From Heterotrichella gracilis (taxonomy: Eukaryota > Sar > Xanthophyceae > Tribonematales > Xanthonemataceae): a stretch of DNA of 64,000 bases. The notes under the pieces are model-generated. The model was not told the DNA's origin and did no database searches. It saw only the letters and a program-made list of their open reading frames with translations. Position numbers and translations under genes: made by a program. The stretch covers positions 248,001-312,000 of the forward strand of contig JAULBX010007773.1 of assembly GCA_032358255.1 (NCBI GenBank), in the 5' to 3' direction. This document shows, piece by piece, positions 63,796-64,000 of this stretch (positions are counted from its first letter, which is position 1; the number at the start of each line of letters is the position of its first letter).

Positions 63796-64000
63796 GTTGA
63801 CGTGCTCCGTGCCACACTTGTGGCGAGGGTTAAGGTTGAGGCTTGGGGCCAGTGTTGACAAAACCTACCGAGTCGACGTTGGCAACGGTGGTTTACTGGC
63901 CTAGGTGCAACAGTTGGGAGAGCAGCGCACACATTCAGCAACCCAATGCAAACGTGGGTAGTTAACAAACGAGCAGGCAACTGCGTGACGAGCAACAATC
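63796..64000. promoter_or_regulatory. ATG6 leader and upstream region
   Basis: This stretch is upstream of the ATG6 start codon on the minus strand. The reading frame is open a little further upstream but has no in-frame ATG. Nothing else is recognisable. Confidence 0.4.

Overview
The window is nuclear DNA of a green alga (Chlorophyta). All twelve recognisable genes are GC-rich and cut into many short exons with GT-AG introns. Their best family matches are the plant/algal forms: a plant-type mitochondrial FtsH, GDP-mannose 3,5-epimerase, an IDM1-like PHD/acetyltransferase, a plant-type ATG6 and a chloroplast-type uroporphyrinogen decarboxylase. The introns carry short runs of TTTAGGG/CCCTAAA, the plant and Chlorella type of telomere repeat rather than the Chlamydomonas TTTTAGGG type, so a trebouxiophyte-like alga is the best guess. 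I see no organelle DNA, bacterial operon, rRNA or CRISPR array, and no virus-like element. I did not find a tRNA.

Layout, left to right: hemerythrin-like protein (+, 570-2360); isoprenylcysteine methyltransferase (+, 3899-5338); mitochondrial m-AAA protease FtsH3/10 type (+, 6441-12650); GDP-mannose 3,5-epimerase (+, 13974-16110); Rab2 (-, 17515-18807); CWC21/SRRM2-like splicing factor (-, 19863-22844); IDM1/ROS4-like PHD-GNAT chromatin protein (+, 24359-31919); uroporphyrinogen decarboxylase (-, 33396-36291); mitochondrial aconitase (-, 37547-44101); complex I NDUFA9 (-, 45202-47437); RRP1/Nop52 (+, 47978-52334); an unrecognised, probably plastid protein (+, 53090-55133); USE1-type SNARE (+, 56270-57976); ATG6/Beclin-1 (-, 58967-63795). 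For each I traced exons by hand. All fourteen models splice to a length divisible by three with phase-matched junctions. Exon edges are my inference from family conservation and splice consensus, not from transcripts.

These are mostly housekeeping genes with no shared pathway. There is a mitochondrial group (FtsH, aconitase, NDUFA9), a membrane-traffic and autophagy group (ICMT, Rab2, USE1, ATG6), and nuclear factors (CWC21, IDM1-like, RRP1). NDUFA9 and RRP1 are divergent over a 540-bp shared promoter region; CWC21 and the IDM1-like gene are divergent over 1.5 kb.

The unusual content is inside the introns. (1) Many introns contain degenerate copies of the edge of the neighbouring exon, often including the splice site: FtsH, aconitase (at least three introns plus the 3' end), RRP1, ATG6 (at least five places), IDM1-like, and a fainter one after the hemerythrin gene. 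In aconitase one such copy keeps a usable donor exactly 195 nt downstream with the frame open throughout. (2) Telomere-like runs tend to lie near splice sites, often TTAGGG-sense near donors and CCCTAAA-sense near acceptors, with clear exceptions. (3) Three long intronic foldbacks (about 1100-1345, 42739-42862, 61168-61375) resemble foldback elements or long algal microRNA precursors.
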